Shown here: in pieces, positions 55,575-64,000 of the stretch
Layout: each line of letters begins with the position of its first letter
Numbering within the stretch: position 1 is the first letter of the stretch
Assembly (NCBI RefSeq): GCF_037080055.1
Contig: NZ_JBAOJI010000008.1
Coordinates: 1-64,000 of the forward strand
DNA length: 64,000 nucleotides
Direction of reading: 5' to 3'
Origin: Halovenus sp037080055
GTDB taxonomy: Archaea > Halobacteriota > Halobacteria > Halobacteriales > Haloarculaceae
Program-made: the position numbers and the translations under genes
Notes under the pieces: model-generated
Seen by the model: only the letters and a program-made list of their open reading frames with translations
What the model was told of the DNA's origin: nothing
The model's database searches: none

Positions 55575-55958
55575 GTGAGTGACATCGTCCCCGGCGAACT
55601 GCTCCCCGCGGACGAGGAAGTCACGATCAACGAGGGTCGAGAGACGGCGACTGTCACGGTCGAAAACACGGGCGACCGACCGGTACAGGTCGGTTCGCAC
55701 TTTCATTTTTTCGAGACCAATCCTGGCCTCGATTTCGACCGCGAGGCCGCCTACGGGATGCGACTCGATATCCCCGCCGGGACGGCGATTCGCTTCGAAC
55801 CCGGCACCGAACGAGAGGTCGACCTCGTCGCTATCGGTGGTAACCGGATCGTCCACGGCATGGCGGGACTGATCAACGGTGACCTCGGCGACGAAGAAAC
55901 GAGAGAAGCGGCCCTCGACGCGGCCGCCGAAGATGGATTCGCGGGGGCCGAGCGATGA
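55575..55958 (+). CDS. ureB: urease subunit beta
   Basis: This 127-residue subunit has the fold-defining VQVGSHFHFFETNPGLDFDR, YGMRLDIPAGTAIRFEPG and ALVAIGG-like LVAIGGNRIVHGMAG. It is a structural subunit of nickel urease, which hydrolyses urea to ammonia and carbamate. The start is the GTG at 55575 with a strong Shine-Dalgarno. The stop overlaps ureC by ATGA. In haloarchaea the order B-C-A is typical (known). Confidence 0.95.
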   Translation: MSDIVPGELLPADEEVTINEGRETATVTVENTGDRPVQVGSHFHFFETNPGLDFDREAAYGMRLDIPAGTAIRFEPGTEREVDLVAIGGNRIVHGMAGLINGDLGDEETREAALDAAAEDGFAGAER

Positions 55959-57664
55959 GTCGTGATCTCTCGCGGCAGGAGTACACCGACCTGTTCGGTC
56001 CGACAGAAGGTGATCGGCTCCGACTTGGCGACACCTCGCTGCTGGCCGAAATCGAGACCGACCACACGACGCCCGGCGACGAGGCAGTCTTCGGCGGCGG
56101 GAAGACGATGCGCGACGGCATGGGGATGCAGTCGACGACGCAGGCGGAGGGCGCACTCGACTGGGTGTACAGCAACGTCGTCGTGATCGATCCCGTGCTG
56201 GGCGTCCAGAAGGGCGATATCGGCGTTCGGAACGGCGAAATCGTTGGGCTGGGTAAGGCCGGCAACCCTGACACGATGGACGGCGTCGACGACGAGTTGG
56301 TGATCGGCCCGAGCACGGACGCGGTGCCGGCGGACGGCCTCATCGCCACGCCCGGCGCCTTCGACATCCACGTCCACTTCAACAGCCCGCAGTTGTTCGA
56401 GCACGCCCTCGCCAGTGGAATCACGACGATGTTCGGCGGCGGCTACGGCGGCGGCGCGACGACCTGCACGCCCGGCCCGCGGAACATCGAGCGCTTCCTG
56501 CAAGCGGCCGATGAGTGGCCGATGAACGTCGGCTTCTACGGCAAGGGCAACAGCAGCAAGCCCGACCCGCTGATCGAACAGATCGAAGCAGGCGCGGCCG
56601 GACTCAAACTTCACGAGGACTGGGGGTCGACACCCGACGCAGTCGACACCTGCCTCGCCGTCGCCGAGGACGAGGACGTACAGGTCTGCATCCACACGGA
56701 CACGCTGAACGAATCCGGGTTCGTCGAGAACACCTTCGAGGCCATCGACGGCCGGGCGATTCACACCTTCCACATCGAAGGTGCCGGCGGGGGCCACGCG
56801 CCGGACGTGCTCGAACTGATCGGCGACGAGCACATGCTGCCCTCCTCGACGAATCCCTCGATGCCCTACACCGAGAACACCTTCGACGAACACCTCGATA
56901 TGGTGATGGTCTGTCACCACCTCAACCCCGACGTACCCGAGGACGTGGCCTTCGCCGAGTCGCGGATTCGAGCCGAAACCATCGCCGCCGAGGACGTGCT
57001 CCACGACATGGGCGCGATCAGCATGATGACCTCCGACTCGCAGGCGATGGGCCGGATGGCCGAAGTGATCTGTCGCACCTGGCAGACCGCAGATAAGATG
57101 AAACAGCAGCGTGGCCAGTTACCCGAAGACAGCGATACGGCGGCGGACAACCACCGGATTCAGCGCTACGTTGCGAAGTACACCCACAATCCCGCGAAGG
57201 TCGCGGGCATCGACGAGTATATCGGCTCGCTGGAACCAGGGAAGATGGCCGACATCGTGCTGTGGGAGCCGGAATTTTTCGGCATCAAGCCGAAGTACGT
57301 CATCAAGAGTGGCTTCCCGGTCCACAGCCAGATGGGCGAAGCCAACGGGTCGTTGATGACCTGCGAACCCGTCATGCAGCGGGAACGCGCCGGCGCGATG
57401 GGCTCGGCGAAAAACGAACTCTCGGTGACCTTCGTCAGCGAGAGCGCCTACGAGAACAACGTCGGCGAGGAGTACGGACTGGAGTCGATTGTCCGGCCGG
57501 TCCGCGGCACCCGCGACCTGGGCAAGTCGGACATGCTGCACAACGATTACTGTCCCGACGATATCGATATCGACGCTCAGACCTTCGAGGTCGAAGTCGA
57601 CGGCGAACACGTCACCTGTGAACCGGCCGAGGAAATCGCACTCGCACAACGATACATGCTCTAA
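55955..57664 (+). CDS. ureC: urease subunit alpha (catalytic)
   Basis: This 569-residue amidohydrolase carries all active-site elements: DIHVHFNSPQ (His-x-His), the carbamylated Lys in GLKLHEDWGST, HTDTLNESGF, HIEGAGGGHAPD, the flap VCHHLNPDVPEDVAFAESRI and MTSDSQAMGR (Asp). It binds two Ni2+ ions. Length matches the family. It overlaps ureB by four bases and is followed two bases later by ureA. Complete and apparently active. Confidence 0.98.
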   Translation: MSRDLSRQEYTDLFGPTEGDRLRLGDTSLLAEIETDHTTPGDEAVFGGGKTMRDGMGMQSTTQAEGALDWVYSNVVVIDPVLGVQKGDIGVRNGEIVGLGKAGNPDTMDGVDDELVIGPSTDAVPADGLIATPGAFDIHVHFNSPQLFEHALASGITTMFGGGYGGGATTCTPGPRNIERFLQAADEWPMNVGFYGKGNSSKPDPLIEQIEAGAAGLKLHEDWGSTPDAVDTCLAVAEDEDVQVCIHTDTLNESGFVENTFEAIDGRAIHTFHIEGAGGGHAPDVLELIGDEHMLPSSTNPSMPYTENTFDEHLDMVMVCHHLNPDVPEDVAFAESRIRAETIAAEDVLHDMGAISMMTSDSQAMGRMAEVICRTWQTADKMKQQRGQLPEDSDTAADNHRIQRYVAKYTHNPAKVAGIDEYIGSLEPGKMADIVLWEPEFFGIKPKYVIKSGFPVHSQMGEANGSLMTCEPVMQRERAGAMGSAKNELSVTFVSESAYENNVGEEYGLESIVRPVRGTRDLGKSDMLHNDYCPDDIDIDAQTFEVEVDGEHVTCEPAEEIALAQRYML

Positions 57665-57666
57665 CA

Positions 57667-58002
57667 ATGGGAATGAACCACACACCGAAAGAACGCGAAC
57701 GGCTGACGATCTTCATGGCGGCAGAGTTGGCGCGCCGGCGGAAAGACCGCGGCGTGAAACTCAACCACCCCGAGACGGTGGCGTATATCTCCGACTGGGC
57801 ATGCGAACGCGCACGCGAGGGGATGTCCGTCGCTGAGATTCGTCAGGAAGCGACGACACTGCTGAGTCGCGAGGACGTGATGGACGGCGTGCCGGAGATG
57901 ATCGACATGGTCCAGGTCGAACCGACCTTCCCGGACGGGACGAAACTCGTGACGATCCACGACCCAATTCGGGCCGACTCGGCCGAGCAGGTGGAGCAAT
58001 GA
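57667..58002 (+). CDS. ureA: urease subunit gamma
   Basis: This 111-residue subunit begins MGMNHTPKERERLTIFMAAE and has RRKDRGVKLNHPETVAYISD and VQVEPTFPDGTKLVTIHDPI, the conserved core. It completes the three-chain urease. Stop overlaps ureG by ATGA. Confidence 0.96.
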   Translation: MGMNHTPKERERLTIFMAAELARRRKDRGVKLNHPETVAYISDWACERAREGMSVAEIRQEATTLLSREDVMDGVPEMIDMVQVEPTFPDGTKLVTIHDPIRADSAEQVEQ

Positions 58003-58625
58003 CCAACGTCGCAACTGTCGGCCTCGGTGGTCCCGTCGGCTCCGGGAAAACGACACTTGTTCGAAAGCTCGTCCCCGAACTCGTCGAGGCGGGCTACGAG
58101 GTCGGCGTCGTCGCCAACGACATCATGACACAGGAAGACGCCGACCACCTCCGTGAGTCCTTCGCCGGGACGCTCGATCCCGAACTGGTCCGCGGCGTCG
58201 AAACCGGGGCCTGTCCGCACACGGGTATCCGCGAAGATCCGTCGATGAACCTCGCGGAAATCGACGAGATGACTGCCGAGTATCCAGAACTCGACGTGGT
58301 GTTGCTCGAAAGCGGCGGCGACAACCTCGCCGCAACCTTCAATCCCGAGCTGGCGGATTATTTCATCTTCGTCATCAGCGTCGCGGAGGGCGACGACATC
58401 CCCCGCAAGCGCGGGCCGGGCGTCACGCAGGCGGATCTGCTGGTGATCAACAAGACCGACCTCGCGCCGCACGTCGACGCGGATCTGGAGGTGATGGAGC
58501 GGGACGCCGAGGCGGTTCGCGGTGACGATCCGACCTGCTTCACCGACTGCAAAGCCGGCGACGGCGTCGAACCGGTCGCCAAGTACATCGAAGAGAGCGT
58601 GCTGTTCGCAGCGCAGTCGCCATGA
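57999..58625 (+). CDS. ureG: urease accessory GTPase
   Basis: This 208-residue SIMIBI GTPase has P-loop GPVGSGKT (about residues 10-17), the metal-binding Cys-Pro-His in GACPHTGIREDPSMN, ESGGDNLAATF and the guanine-binding NKTD. It drives nickel insertion into UreC with GTP hydrolysis. Overlaps ureA and ureD by ATGA. Confidence 0.97.
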   Translation: MTNVATVGLGGPVGSGKTTLVRKLVPELVEAGYEVGVVANDIMTQEDADHLRESFAGTLDPELVRGVETGACPHTGIREDPSMNLAEIDEMTAEYPELDVVLLESGGDNLAATFNPELADYFIFVISVAEGDDIPRKRGPGVTQADLLVINKTDLAPHVDADLEVMERDAEAVRGDDPTCFTDCKAGDGVEPVAKYIEESVLFAAQSP

Positions 58626-59521
58626 GTTCGATTCCCCCGTCGTTCGCGGCGTACGGAGAGCAGTCTCTCCAGCAGGCACCCGCCTTCGGCCACGGGAAAG
58701 ACGGCGTCTTCGAGGCGACGCTGGCACGGGAACCCGGCGGTGAGACGCGCCTGCTCGAAGAACTGACGAGAGTGCCCTACCACCTGGCCGGCACCCTCGA
58801 CATCGACCCCGCGCCGGGGATGACGACGCTCTGTCTGCAGGAGCCGACCGGCGGCGTCGCACAGGGCGACCGGCACTCGATGGAGGTCCACGCCCGCGAG
58901 CACGCTCGCGGCCACGTGACGACTCAGAGCGCGACGAAAGTCCACAGCATGGACGCCAACTACGCGCATCTCTCGGCTTCGCTGACTGCCGAGGAGAACG
59001 CCCATCTGGAGTACTTCCCCGGCGCGACGATTCTCAACGAGCGGGCGCGCTGTCTCCAGACGATCACCGTCGACCTGGACCCCGAGTCAGTGGTGCTCGT
59101 GACGGACGTGCTCTCACCGGACGGACTGACAGCACACGACCCCTTCGAGTTCGATCACTACCTGAGCCGGGTCGAGGCTCGCTGTGACGGCGATCTCGTC
59201 TGTCTCGATACCGTGGATCTCCAGCCAACAGACGGTCGGCCGAATGATTCGGCGGCGATGGGTGAGTTCAGTTCACTCGGAACGCTGTACGCCTTCGCTC
59301 CTGCGGTAGACACCGGCGCGCTGGCCGAAACAGTGCACGACGCGGTCGAAAGCGGCGAGGAGACGACTGCGGGCGTCTCGGAGTTGGCCGACGGGGCCGG
59401 CCTCTCGGTTCGTGTGCTGGGCCACGGAACAGATGCCGTCGAAGGAACGATCAGAGAAGCCTGGGGAGTGCTGCGACGGGAGACACTCGACAGTGAACTT
59501 CCAGCGGATCGGTGGTACTGA
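58622..59521 (+). CDS. ureD: urease accessory protein (scaffold)
   Basis: This 299-residue protein has LQEPTGGVAQGDRHSMEVHA and SATKVHSMDANYAHLSASLT, followed by AHLEYFPGATILNERARC, the core of UreD/UreH proteins. It binds apo-urease and with UreF and UreG forms the nickel-loading complex. Stop TGA shares one base with the ureE start. Confidence 0.93.
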   Translation: MSSIPPSFAAYGEQSLQQAPAFGHGKDGVFEATLAREPGGETRLLEELTRVPYHLAGTLDIDPAPGMTTLCLQEPTGGVAQGDRHSMEVHAREHARGHVTTQSATKVHSMDANYAHLSASLTAEENAHLEYFPGATILNERARCLQTITVDLDPESVVLVTDVLSPDGLTAHDPFEFDHYLSRVEARCDGDLVCLDTVDLQPTDGRPNDSAAMGEFSSLGTLYAFAPAVDTGALAETVHDAVESGEETTAGVSELADGAGLSVRVLGHGTDAVEGTIREAWGVLRRETLDSELPADRWY

Positions 59522-60174
59522 TGGAGCAAATTGACGGCACTGTCGGAAATCGGTATACTGATTCCGACCTCGGAGAACGAGTCGACAGACACGAACAGGC
59601 CGGGACGCTCGAAGTCGTCCGTATCGAGGCCGGAAACCGCAAGCGTTCTCGCCTGCGGGTCGAGACCGACAACGGGACCGATCTCGGCGTCGTGCTGGAC
59701 GACCCGCTGCGGGCCGGTGACGTGCTTGCGATCGACGACGAGCGGGCAATCGTCGTCGAGTTTGAGCGTCGTGATGCGGCGGTGATCGATCTCCCCCATG
59801 CGACGCCAGCGGGCGTCGAGAGTGCGGCCGAACTCGGCCACCGGATCGGGAATCAGCACTGGGATCTGGCGATCCAGGCGGGGTCGATCTACGTCCCCGT
59901 GGAGGCAGACCCTCACATCATCGAGGATGTGCTGGCCGAGAGTCTCCCCGAGGATACGATCATCGAGTACGAAGAAGTCGATCCCGCCATCTGGATCGAC
60001 GACGCCAGCGCCGAGGGCGTCGACCACAACCACGGCGATGCTGGGCACGGGCACAGCCACGGCGACGCTGGACACGACCACAGCCGCGGCGACGGGCATA
60101 CGCACGGCGGCCACGACCATACTGCCAGCCACGTGGATTACCGAGATGCGACAGACGCAGGTGACGAGGCATGA
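59521..60174 (+). CDS. ureE: urease nickel metallochaperone
   Basis: This 217-residue protein has a peptide-binding N-terminal domain and a metal-binding C-terminal domain (GHRIGNQHWDLAIQ, VPVEADPHIIEDVL). The tail from about residue 165 is His-rich (GHGHSHGDAGHDHSRGDGHT), giving several Ni2+ sites. It delivers nickel to UreG. The start shares one base with the ureD stop; ORF extension to 59512 is unlikely. Confidence 0.95.
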   Translation: MEQIDGTVGNRYTDSDLGERVDRHEQAGTLEVVRIEAGNRKRSRLRVETDNGTDLGVVLDDPLRAGDVLAIDDERAIVVEFERRDAAVIDLPHATPAGVESAAELGHRIGNQHWDLAIQAGSIYVPVEADPHIIEDVLAESLPEDTIIEYEEVDPAIWIDDASAEGVDHNHGDAGHGHSHGDAGHDHSRGDGHTHGGHDHTASHVDYRDATDAGDEA

Positions 60175-60887
60175 GCGACCGCTCACTCCTGATGGCGATG
60201 CGGCTGGCAGACTCGTTTCTGCCGGTCGGGACGTATACCGCCTCGTACGGGATCGAACAATACGTCAACGAAGGTCGGATCGAGACCGCCGAGGAACTCG
60301 GCGACCTGATCGGTTCGTATCTCGAACGGATGGTCGGGCCGGCGGATCTGGTCGCGCTCGGCAACGCCCACGCGGCGACAGCCTCGGGAGATCACGACCG
60401 ACTCTGTACCATCGACGAGCGGTTGCAGGCCGCCACGCTGCCGGCGGAGTTCCGCGAGAGTTCGGCGAAGGCAGGCTCGCAGTTGCTCGACCTGCTGCTG
60501 GAGACCGACGAGGGACTGCTCGATGGCGACGACGGGACGGCGACGGCTGCACTCGACTATGCGGAGTCGGTGGCCGAGGACGAGACATCGGGCATGTATC
60601 CCGTCGTGCTCGGCGTCGTGACCCAGCGGTCGGGGATCACGCGTCGAGATGCCTGTCTGCTCGACGCCTACGCGTTCAGCACCGAACTGTTGGGGGCGGC
60701 CCAGCGACTCGGCGCGTTCGGCCACACGGCGATTCAGCGCCAACTTTCGGAGTTACTGCCGGTCATCGAGGCCGTCTGCGCGGAGTACGCCGACGCGGAG
60801 TTGGCGGCGCTGTCCTCCTTCGGCCCGCTCGCGGAGATCATGGGCATGCACCACGAACGCGCCGACCGTCGCCTGTTTATGAGTTGA
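60171..60887 (+). CDS. ureF: urease accessory protein
   Basis: This 238-residue helical protein has DSFLPVGTYTASYGIEQYV, LLDAYAFSTELLGAAQRLG and FGPLAEIMGMHHERADRRLF, all typical of UreF. It links UreD and UreG in the maturation complex. It is the last urease gene, overlapping ureE by ATGA. No urea transporter or Ni importer gene is in the window. Confidence 0.94.
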   Translation: MSDRSLLMAMRLADSFLPVGTYTASYGIEQYVNEGRIETAEELGDLIGSYLERMVGPADLVALGNAHAATASGDHDRLCTIDERLQAATLPAEFRESSAKAGSQLLDLLLETDEGLLDGDDGTATAALDYAESVAEDETSGMYPVVLGVVTQRSGITRRDACLLDAYAFSTELLGAAQRLGAFGHTAIQRQLSELLPVIEAVCAEYADAELAALSSFGPLAEIMGMHHERADRRLFMS

Positions 60888-60948
60888 TTCGTTTCTCCCG
60901 CGGAGAATCCGACTCGGGTTTTACCCGAACCGCCTGCGAACAACTGGT

Positions 60949-61419
60949 ATGCGGCTGACCGATCACCTCTCACGGCGGCGAGTGCTCGGAGCCAGCGCCC
61001 TCGCGGCGACGACGGCGCTTACTGGCTGTGCCGGAGTTCTCAATCAGGTCGCCGACCAGTTCCTCGAAGACGTGAACGTTCTCAACGATACCGACAGCGA
61101 AGTTTCCGGAACGATCCTCGTGACTGCCAGCGAGGAGACGATCCTCGACAGAGAGTTCACGCTCAGCGGTGCCGACGACACCGACAACGGCGACAACGGC
61201 AACATCAGGCCCTACGCGGACATTTGGGACGGAGCCGGATCGTACACCACCGAAATCAGCCTCAAAACGTCGATCGACGGCGAATCGAACGGGTCAGCGA
61301 CGGTCACGGTCGACGACCCCGACGAGGAGATGCTGTTGGTGGGGCTTGGACTGCAGGACGCCGACGAACCCATCGTCTTCCGCGTCGGGGAGAGCTTCAC
61401 CGACGTCGTCGAGAGTTAG
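60949..61419 (+). CDS. Tat-exported lipoprotein of unknown function
   Basis: This 156-residue protein has a twin-arginine signal with lipobox (SRRRVLGASALAATTALTGC, then AG). The mature part is a small beta-rich domain with EVSGTILVTASEETILDREF and no recognisable function. It should be anchored on the outer face of the membrane. It is convergent with the permease gene; their stop regions overlap by four bases (61416-61419). Confidence 0.7.
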   Translation: MRLTDHLSRRRVLGASALAATTALTGCAGVLNQVADQFLEDVNVLNDTDSEVSGTILVTASEETILDREFTLSGADDTDNGDNGNIRPYADIWDGAGSYTTEISLKTSIDGESNGSATVTVDDPDEEMLLVGLGLQDADEPIVFRVGESFTDVVES

Positions 61420-62636
61420 AGTGCCAGCGGGACGAGCAACACCCCCATACAGGTCATCCGCCGTGCGCCGAACCGCGCCGGCAGGAGGCCGACGAGCGTG
61501 CTCACTGCGAAGACGCCCACACCGACGGGACCGGTGAACGCGAAGACGAGCACACAGAGCAGTCCGAGCACGGCGATAGAGAGGACGGCGTTATCGAGCG
61601 ACCCGACGACGGCGAGATACCGGTCACCGAGTGCGAGGACGAGAATGAACCCGATTGCGGCGGCGATGGCGACCGTACTGAGCAATACCGGCAGATCGTG
61701 TGGGACCTGAGTCTGGTCGAGCGCGACGAGTACGCCCGTCCGCGGGTGACCGAGCGAGACGAGCGCAAAGAGTGCGAAGACAGTATTCGCTGTGCTGACA
61801 CCGCTAGAGGCGACGACGAACGCTCGCGGGCCGTAATAGGGCAGCACGACGAGTGCGCCAGCCGCGGCGATTGCACTGGAAATGCCGGGCAAGTAGCCGA
61901 CGATAGCACCGGACAGCGTTCCGAGCAGCCCAACAGTGAGCAGAAACGTCCGGGAAATCGTGAGCCGTGGGTCGTCCTGTTCCGGGACCCCCGAACCCCC
62001 GAACGCTTCGATCAGGATCGGCGCACCGAAGAGACCGGCGAACAGCGGCGCGAGCATATTGCCGGCCGGAAGGACCCCAGTCGCGGGGATGTCCAGCGTG
62101 AAAACACCGAGCGCCCCGCTCGCACTCACCGTGAGGAGCGCACCGAGGCGGGCCCGCATCATCCGTTCAGTCACGACGAGCAGGACACAGATTCCGCCGA
62201 GCACCAGGGTGAGGTTCTCGATGACGTACGGGTATACTCGCCCCATCCCGAGTGTGATCGGAACGGCAAGCGGGATGGCGAACCCAACGGCAAGCAGACT
62301 CCCGACCGCGGAGATGCGGAGCGCTTCGCGGCCGCGGCCCTGCAAGACGAGACGGTGGCCGGGGAGGGCGGTCGGAGCCATCGCCGGGTCCGGGACGCCG
62401 AGGGCCAGCGCTGGGACGATGTCGAGAAAGGTGTGAACGACACCGGCGGCGAGCATGGCGACACCGACGAAAAGTGGCGGGGCCGGAATCGACGGCGCGA
62501 AGCCCGCGAGCAGGAGTGCGAAGTTGTTGGCGTGGAGGCCGGGTGTGAGTCCGCTGAGCGTCCCGAGGACGACGCCGGCAAACAGCCAGCCGAGAATCGG
62601 GAGCGTCCGCGACGGTCCGACCACGAACTCGACCAT
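61416..62636 (-). CDS. TctA-like (DUF112) transport permease
   Basis: This 406-residue membrane protein has ten or more hydrophobic segments and the duplicated motif GLTPGLHANNFALLLAG (near 25) and GYLPGISSAIAAAGALV (near 245), typical of the tripartite tricarboxylate transporter large permease family. TctB and TctC partners are not adjacent, so it may be a stand-alone archaeal form. Substrate unknown. Confidence 0.82.
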   Translation of the reverse strand: MVEFVVGPSRTLPILGWLFAGVVLGTLSGLTPGLHANNFALLLAGFAPSIPAPPLFVGVAMLAAGVVHTFLDIVPALALGVPDPAMAPTALPGHRLVLQGRGREALRISAVGSLLAVGFAIPLAVPITLGMGRVYPYVIENLTLVLGGICVLLVVTERMMRARLGALLTVSASGALGVFTLDIPATGVLPAGNMLAPLFAGLFGAPILIEAFGGSGVPEQDDPRLTISRTFLLTVGLLGTLSGAIVGYLPGISSAIAAAGALVVLPYYGPRAFVVASSGVSTANTVFALFALVSLGHPRTGVLVALDQTQVPHDLPVLLSTVAIAAAIGFILVLALGDRYLAVVGSLDNAVLSIAVLGLLCVLVFAFTGPVGVGVFAVSTLVGLLPARFGARRMTCMGVLLVPLAL

Positions 62637-62735
62637 TGCGGGGGTTGGTCCCGTGTTCTGATTTAAAGTGACGGGTCAGCAAACCGACCGAATCGAGACG
62701 GTAAGGTTTACTGCTCGCCTCGTTACTGGAGAGAT

Positions 62736-63887
62736 ATGGGACGGTCGGAGCGATCGACGAGCCAGATCTACGGGCTGCGAGCGGCGATTCTTGCGCCCCT
62801 GCTCGTGGCGCTGCTCTCGCTCGCAACCGGACTGACGAACATCGCCGTCGGCGTAACTATCGGCGGCCCGCTGACGCCGTACGTGCCGGAGGTTGTGCAG
62901 GAGGCCGCGGGCTTTACCGGAGCAGTGACCGGATTTCTGCTGCTTCTGAGCGCGTGGTCGTTGCGACATCGACACAGGGCTGGCTGGTACGCGACGATGC
63001 TTCTGTTGCCGGTCACCGCGGCCCACGGCCTGATCCAGGCGACGGCGTACTCGCTGCCGCTGGTCGTGCTGTCGCTGCTGTCGATGCCGGCGCTTGCGTA
63101 CAACTACCGCCGGTTCGACCGGCCGGCGTCGCTGTCGAACACGCAGATCGCAGCGCTGATCGCACTGACCGGGACGCTCGGATACGGTACCGTCGGCACC
63201 TACGCGCTCCGCGAGGAGTTCGGCCAAGTCAACTCGGTACTCGACGCGTTTTATTATACGGTTGTCACTGCGAGTACGGTCGGCTACGGCGACGTGACGC
63301 CGCTCAGCCAAGAGGCCCGCGTATTTTCGCTGTCGGTGGTCGTCCTCGGGACGGCGAGTTTCGCGGTGGCGCTGGGATCGGTGCTCGGGCCGGCAATCGA
63401 AGCGCGGTTCGCACACGCACTCGGAACCATGACAGAGACAGAGTACGACCTGCTGGAGAATCACATCGTGATTCTCGGCCACGGCGACCTCACGGAACCG
63501 TTAATCGAAGAACTAGGTGACGAGGAGTTCGTCATCGTCACTCCCAACGCCGAAATGGTGACTCGATACCGCAACCGAAATATCAACGTCATCAGCGGCA
63601 ATCCCAGCGACGAACAACCGCTGCACGACGCTAACATCGGCGAGGCACGCGCGGTGATCGCTGCCACCGAACACGACGCCGAAGACGCCTTCGCGATTCT
63701 GACCGCCCGGGAACTCAGCCCTGACACGCGGATCATCGCCGCCGCGACTGCCCGCGAGAACATCCAGAAACTCCGTCGGGCCGGCGCCGACACGGTCCTC
63801 AGCCCCGCCATGATCGGCGGGCAGTTGCTCGGCCAATCCGCACTCCGGGGCAGCGGTGCCGACGATCTTATCAAGCAGTTCGAGTAA
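62736..63887 (+). CDS. potassium channel with RCK (TrkA-N) domain
   Basis: This 383-residue protein has four or more N-terminal hydrophobic segments, then the pore with selectivity filter ASTVGYGDVTPLS (about residues 177-189) and a following helix. The cytoplasmic RCK domain starts NHIVILGHGDLTEPLIEELG (about 242) and ends with GGQLLGQSALRG. It conducts K+ gated by a ligand or nucleotide on the RCK ring. It is divergent from the TctA-like gene. Haloarchaea hold molar K+, so K+ control is central. Confidence 0.92.
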   Translation: MGRSERSTSQIYGLRAAILAPLLVALLSLATGLTNIAVGVTIGGPLTPYVPEVVQEAAGFTGAVTGFLLLLSAWSLRHRHRAGWYATMLLLPVTAAHGLIQATAYSLPLVVLSLLSMPALAYNYRRFDRPASLSNTQIAALIALTGTLGYGTVGTYALREEFGQVNSVLDAFYYTVVTASTVGYGDVTPLSQEARVFSLSVVVLGTASFAVALGSVLGPAIEARFAHALGTMTETEYDLLENHIVILGHGDLTEPLIEELGDEEFVIVTPNAEMVTRYRNRNINVISGNPSDEQPLHDANIGEARAVIAATEHDAEDAFAILTARELSPDTRIIAAATARENIQKLRRAGADTVLSPAMIGGQLLGQSALRGSGADDLIKQFE

Positions 63888-63925
63888 CCCGGAATCCGGT
63901 CGTTGATCATTCGAATCTACAACGA

Positions 63926-63933
63926 TTATATAT
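63926..63933 (+). promoter_or_regulatory. TATA box of the last, partial gene
   Basis: TTATATAT lies about 22 bases before the ATG at 63952, predicting a leaderless transcript. Confidence 0.4.
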
Positions 63934-63951
63934 GCTTTTCGAGAAATATTA

Positions 63952-64000
63952 ATGTCAACTCCGGTGGATGGAGTTCTCATGGGAACGAGTGACAACAATC
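63952..64000 (+). CDS. start of a gene cut by the window end (partial)
   Basis: An ATG at 63952 opens a frame (MSTPVDGVLMGTSDNN) with no stop before the window ends, preceded by a TATA box at the leaderless distance. Too short to identify. Confidence 0.35.
   Translation, partial: MSTPVDGVLMGTSDNN

Overview
The window is chromosomal DNA of a halophilic archaeon (class Halobacteria). The evidence is consistent: high-GC coding regions, proteins rich in Asp/Glu, ATGA start/stop overlaps, TATA boxes about 25 bases before starts (leaderless mRNAs), twin-arginine lipoproteins, an S-layer glycoprotein with a PGF-CTERM tail beside its archaeosortase, ribosomal protein L15e, diphthine synthase, and a urease cluster in the order ureB-C-A-G-D-E-F. 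I cannot fix the genus.

Positions 1-7,240 are a visibly AT-richer accessory island. It holds three tyrosine recombinase units. Each unit pairs a recombinase with a small protein that has an N-terminal ribbon-helix-helix-like segment, an acidic or coiled-coil linker and a C-terminal winged-helix-like segment. Units 1 and 2 converge on a 520-base gene-free spacer that carries a near-perfect 23-base palindrome. Unit 3 adds a stand-alone core-binding-domain protein and a further winged-helix-like protein. A small AbrB-like gene lies between units 2 and 3. The island ends at a scar at about 7,583-7,665, where a secretion-type ATPase is cut off just after Walker A and meets a decayed CAP/SCP-domain gene.

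Positions 7,636-15,758 hold the truncated ATPase, hyuA-hyuB (hydantoinase/oxoprolinase type), a peroxiredoxin-like protein, an unknown protein, a DUF547 protein and a UbiA prenyltransferase. At 15,824 is tRNA-Ser(CGA). It is followed by about 600 bases containing four further copies of the tRNA 3' end, most with a nearby inverted copy. A frameshifted universal stress protein gene follows.

Positions 17,026-31,461 are mostly metabolic: GMP synthase glutaminase subunit, gamma-glutamyltransferase, an HNH-like protein, a DUF192 protein, a LeuA-family synthase, a two-gene unit joining a sulfurtransferase-siroheme reductase fusion to an FrhB-like protein, twin coiled-coil proteins, RNase R and a sensor kinase. 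Positions 31,468-44,779 hold an HTTM membrane protein, an ABC exporter, a DJ-1/PfpI protein, a multicopper oxidase, L15e, a zinc-ribbon protein, an aldehyde:ferredoxin oxidoreductase convergent with a DtxR-type regulator, gcvT-gcvH, a rubredoxin-like microprotein with glutamate dehydrogenase, and dphB.

Positions 44,789-53,733 are cell-surface and ion related: archaeosortase A, its adjacent 1,508-residue S-layer glycoprotein, and two overlapping membrane proteins with TrkA-C-like domains. Then come hisH, a family-4 uracil-DNA glycosylase, and a complete nickel urease operon (55,381-60,887) headed by a 52-residue membrane protein. The window closes with a lipoprotein, a TctA-like permease, a K+ channel with an RCK domain, and the start of one more gene.

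The strongest candidates for undescribed biology are the recombinase/adaptor system at 88-7,239, the tRNA-Ser tail hairpin array at 15,888-16,514, and the sulfurtransferase-siroheme reductase plus FrhB pair at 23,458-27,077. All calls are from reading the sequence; no searches were run.
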